A stretch of DNA of 64,000 bases, taken from positions 3,173,001-3,237,000 of the forward strand of contig NZ_CP060084.1 of NCBI RefSeq assembly GCF_014211975.1, read 5' to 3'. The translations under genes and the position numbers were made by a program. The notes under the pieces were generated by a model. The model ran no database searches and was not told the DNA's origin. It saw nothing but the letters and a program-made list of their open reading frames with translations. The DNA comes from Teredinibacter haidensis. GTDB lineage: Bacteria; Pseudomonadota; Gammaproteobacteria; Pseudomonadales; Cellvibrionaceae. Positions 62,486-64,000 of this stretch are shown one piece after another (position 1 is the first letter of the stretch; each line of letters starts with the position of its first letter).

Positions 62486-63019
62486 TTATTCCTTCTCAGC
62501 TAAAGCAAGTACACTTGGTCTTTCCAGCCAGCCATCGAGACCATCAGAGACAATTTCGATCAAATCCAGCTTTGCTTCCGACATTTCGACAACTTTGCCA
62601 TGGTTGTTACCCAAATAATTACCCTGAGTAACCAAATGAATACGACCCTCACCATCTTTAATTAGCGCCCAAAGGGTTTCGCCCTTTTTCAAACTACCGA
62701 CCATCTGCAGTGAGGACAAAGCAAAATCTTCTAAAAACTCTTTTTCTCTCGAAAAATCCGGCTTTACGTTTGCGCTTGAGCTTGCGTAAACGCGTCTCTC
62801 CACATCCATGGGCAAATCAAAAGGACTGCGCATCGCAGCAGAACTGTAAATGAAGGCTTCGTAAGGCCGAAACGACGGCAGAGGTTCAATAGATCCCGCA
62901 GGCCTTTGTTTCACTTCACCTATATATGAGCGTAAGTCGGCATGGTCACTCCCCGAGCTACACCCAACAATCGATACACCAATTACTGATATCAACAAAA
63001 TGCGATTTAGTATCTGCAT
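62486..63019 (-). CDS. pilP: Type IV pilus lipoprotein PilP
   Basis: A 177-residue inner-membrane lipoprotein with the lipobox IVGC at C20. PilP joins the PilN-PilO dimer to the PilQ secretin. The mature protein has a disordered lead, the segment FEAFIYSSAAMRSPF-like (YEAFIYSSAAMRSPF here) near residue 52, and a C-terminal beta-sandwich domain (about 95-165) with MVGSLKKGETLWALI and GEGRIHLVTQGNYLG. It lies two bases after pilO and five before pilQ. Confidence 0.95.
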   Translation of the reverse strand: MQILNRILLISVIGVSIVGCSSGSDHADLRSYIGEVKQRPAGSIEPLPSFRPYEAFIYSSAAMRSPFDLPMDVERRVYASSSANVKPDFSREKEFLEDFALSSLQMVGSLKKGETLWALIKDGEGRIHLVTQGNYLGNNHGKVVEMSEAKLDLIEIVSDGLDGWLERPSVLALAEKE

Positions 63020-63021
63020 TA

Positions 63022-63660
63022 CTATCTATCCTGGGATTTATAGCGATATGTCTTGGCGATAATTTCCATCGACAAGCCACTATTCACCAAACTTGCGCCC
63101 TTGCTGGAAGCTTTGGTCTTGCGAATATTAAAGTCATGTAGGGTTACAATACGTGGCATCCCCGCCACCCCACTAACAAAGGCACCGAATTCGTGATAAC
63201 CACCGGTTACTTTTACTTTGATCGGCAACTCCACATAAAACTCGGTAGTAACCTCGTTCTGCAGCGCGATACTTTGTATTGCTAAACGGCTCTCAACACC
63301 TTTATCATCGATATCCTCCAGCAATCCGGGCACTTCTGTTTCAGTCGGCAGACGGGACACCAGGGCACCAAAAGACTCTTGCATTTCAATCATTTGCTTA
63401 CGGTATCGATCCAGATTCGCCGCTTCAAACGCTTTTGATTCAAAAGATTTCTTTAACTCAACTTCCTTATTTTGCGCCACACCCAAATCGTGAAACTTAT
63501 CTTTAACGACAAAAAAGTACATCGCAAAGACAATAAGCCCTGCCGCCAATACGCATAAAAACATTCTTACGGGAGTAGGCCAAACACCTACCCGATCCCA
63601 ATCCACATTATTAAAATCAAAATTTTTCAGCTGCTCTACGTACTGATTCAAATCAGCCAT
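63022..63660 (-). CDS. pilO: Type IV pilus inner-membrane protein PilO
   Basis: A 212-residue protein with a short cytoplasmic N-terminus, one transmembrane helix (about 33-52), a coiled coil (about 60-100) and a C-terminal ferredoxin-like periplasmic domain (about 105-205). PilO pairs with PilN to form the alignment complex. KVTGGYHEFGAFVSGVA near residue 150 is the family signature. It starts one base after pilN and ends two before pilP, so the genes are translated together. Confidence 0.95.
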   Translation of the reverse strand: MADLNQYVEQLKNFDFNNVDWDRVGVWPTPVRMFLCVLAAGLIVFAMYFFVVKDKFHDLGVAQNKEVELKKSFESKAFEAANLDRYRKQMIEMQESFGALVSRLPTETEVPGLLEDIDDKGVESRLAIQSIALQNEVTTEFYVELPIKVKVTGGYHEFGAFVSGVAGMPRIVTLHDFNIRKTKASSKGASLVNSGLSMEIIAKTYRYKSQDR

Positions 63661-63661
63661 T

Positions 63662-64000
63662 CTACTTGCCCTCCTCTTCGGGAAGAACTGCCTTTAGCTG
63701 CATTCGAAAAACGCTAGCCTGTTCGCCGTGTTGAGGCGCAGCAACAACGGAACGTAAATTGGGCCCAGAAAACCAGTCAGAATCATCCAGCTGGCGCATA
63801 AAAGTGGAAACCCTATTCGTCGATTCACTCACACCCTCAATAAAAATGGTACTTCCCGACTTGGAGAGGGAAGTAATATACACACCATCCGGTACCGATT
63901 TAGCAAAAGCATCAAAATAGTGGACGATAATCGAACGCCTGCCCTCCAACCCCTGAATCACCTTCATCCTATCCAGCAGCTCGCGCCGCTTATTTTTCAA
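63662..64000 (-). CDS. pilN: Type IV pilus inner-membrane protein PilN, C-terminal part
   Basis: The gene is cut by the window edge; only the last 112 codons are seen. They hold the end of the coiled coil (KNKRRELLDRMKVIQGLEG) and the periplasmic domain with SVPDGVYITSLSKSGSTIFIEG and SNRVSTFMRQLDDSDWF, as in PilN. PilN binds PilM in the cytoplasm through its missing N-terminus and pairs with PilO. pilM is expected just outside the window. Confidence 0.93.
   Translation of the reverse strand: MKNKRRELLDRMKVIQGLEGRRSIIVHYFDAFAKSVPDGVYITSLSKSGSTIFIEGVSESTNRVSTFMRQLDDSDWFSGPNLRSVVAAPQHGEQASVFRMQLKAVLPEEEGK

Overview
The window reads as chromosomal DNA of a free-living gammaproteobacterium. Gene content and order resemble Pseudomonas and the Cellvibrionaceae (Saccharophagus/Teredinibacter type). 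Three ordered blocks support this, all on the minus strand: pilNOPQ-aroK-aroB-damX-like-gltB-gltD-hemE (64000 down to 49399); nnr-tsaE-amiB-mutL-miaA-hfq-hflX-hflK-hflC followed by DUF2065-hisZ-purA (40980 down to 27634); and the divergent orn / rsgA-psd locus (44224-46839). Placement at genus level is inference. I recognised no rRNA, tRNA, CRISPR array, insertion sequence or prophage.

Layout. 1-3633: an edge-truncated GltD-like flavoprotein, trmO, a YdiY-type outer-membrane protein and the nucleoid protein yejK, whose leader looks like an attenuator. 3826-9158: a four-gene operon of MMPL/RND pump, LolA-like periplasmic protein, DUF1302-type outer-membrane protein and TetR regulator, which together could span the whole envelope. 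9632-17587: pit with its DUF47 partner, an exported methyltransferase-like protein, small stress and ribosome proteins (YbeL-type, DUF3820, hpf, DUF4404), a thioesterase, msrPQ and a LysR regulator. 17653-27484: a small exported protein, an ectoine-type aspartokinase without ectABC nearby, a 2025-residue lipoprotein with calcium-binding repeats and a 26-unit Gly-Glu-Pro-Thr tract between two related modules, and a GAF histidine kinase. 27634-41000: the purA to nnr block. 41079-50466: queG, an MFS transporter, two conserved or possible small proteins, orn, rsgA, psd, an AraC-MGMT fusion, a degenerate HD-GYP protein and hemE. 50703-64000: gltDB, a DamX-like protein, aroB, aroK and the type IV pilus genes pilQ, pilP, pilO and part of pilN.

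How it fits together. Most of the window is housekeeping: tRNA modification (trmO, miaA, tsaE, queG), mismatch repair with an endonuclease-type MutL, membrane-protease control (hflKC), RNA metabolism (hfq, orn), nitrogen assimilation (gltBD), the shikimate pathway and twitching motility. The unusual parts are the giant lipoprotein, the envelope-transport operon, the structured yejK leader, the degenerate HD-GYP protein, the orphan aspartokinase and several possible small or broken reading frames in gaps. Several starts are non-ATG and were reassigned from ribosome-binding sites, overlaps or family length: TTG for hflX, the HD-GYP protein and tetR; GTG for miaA, the aspartokinase, psd and the small exported protein.
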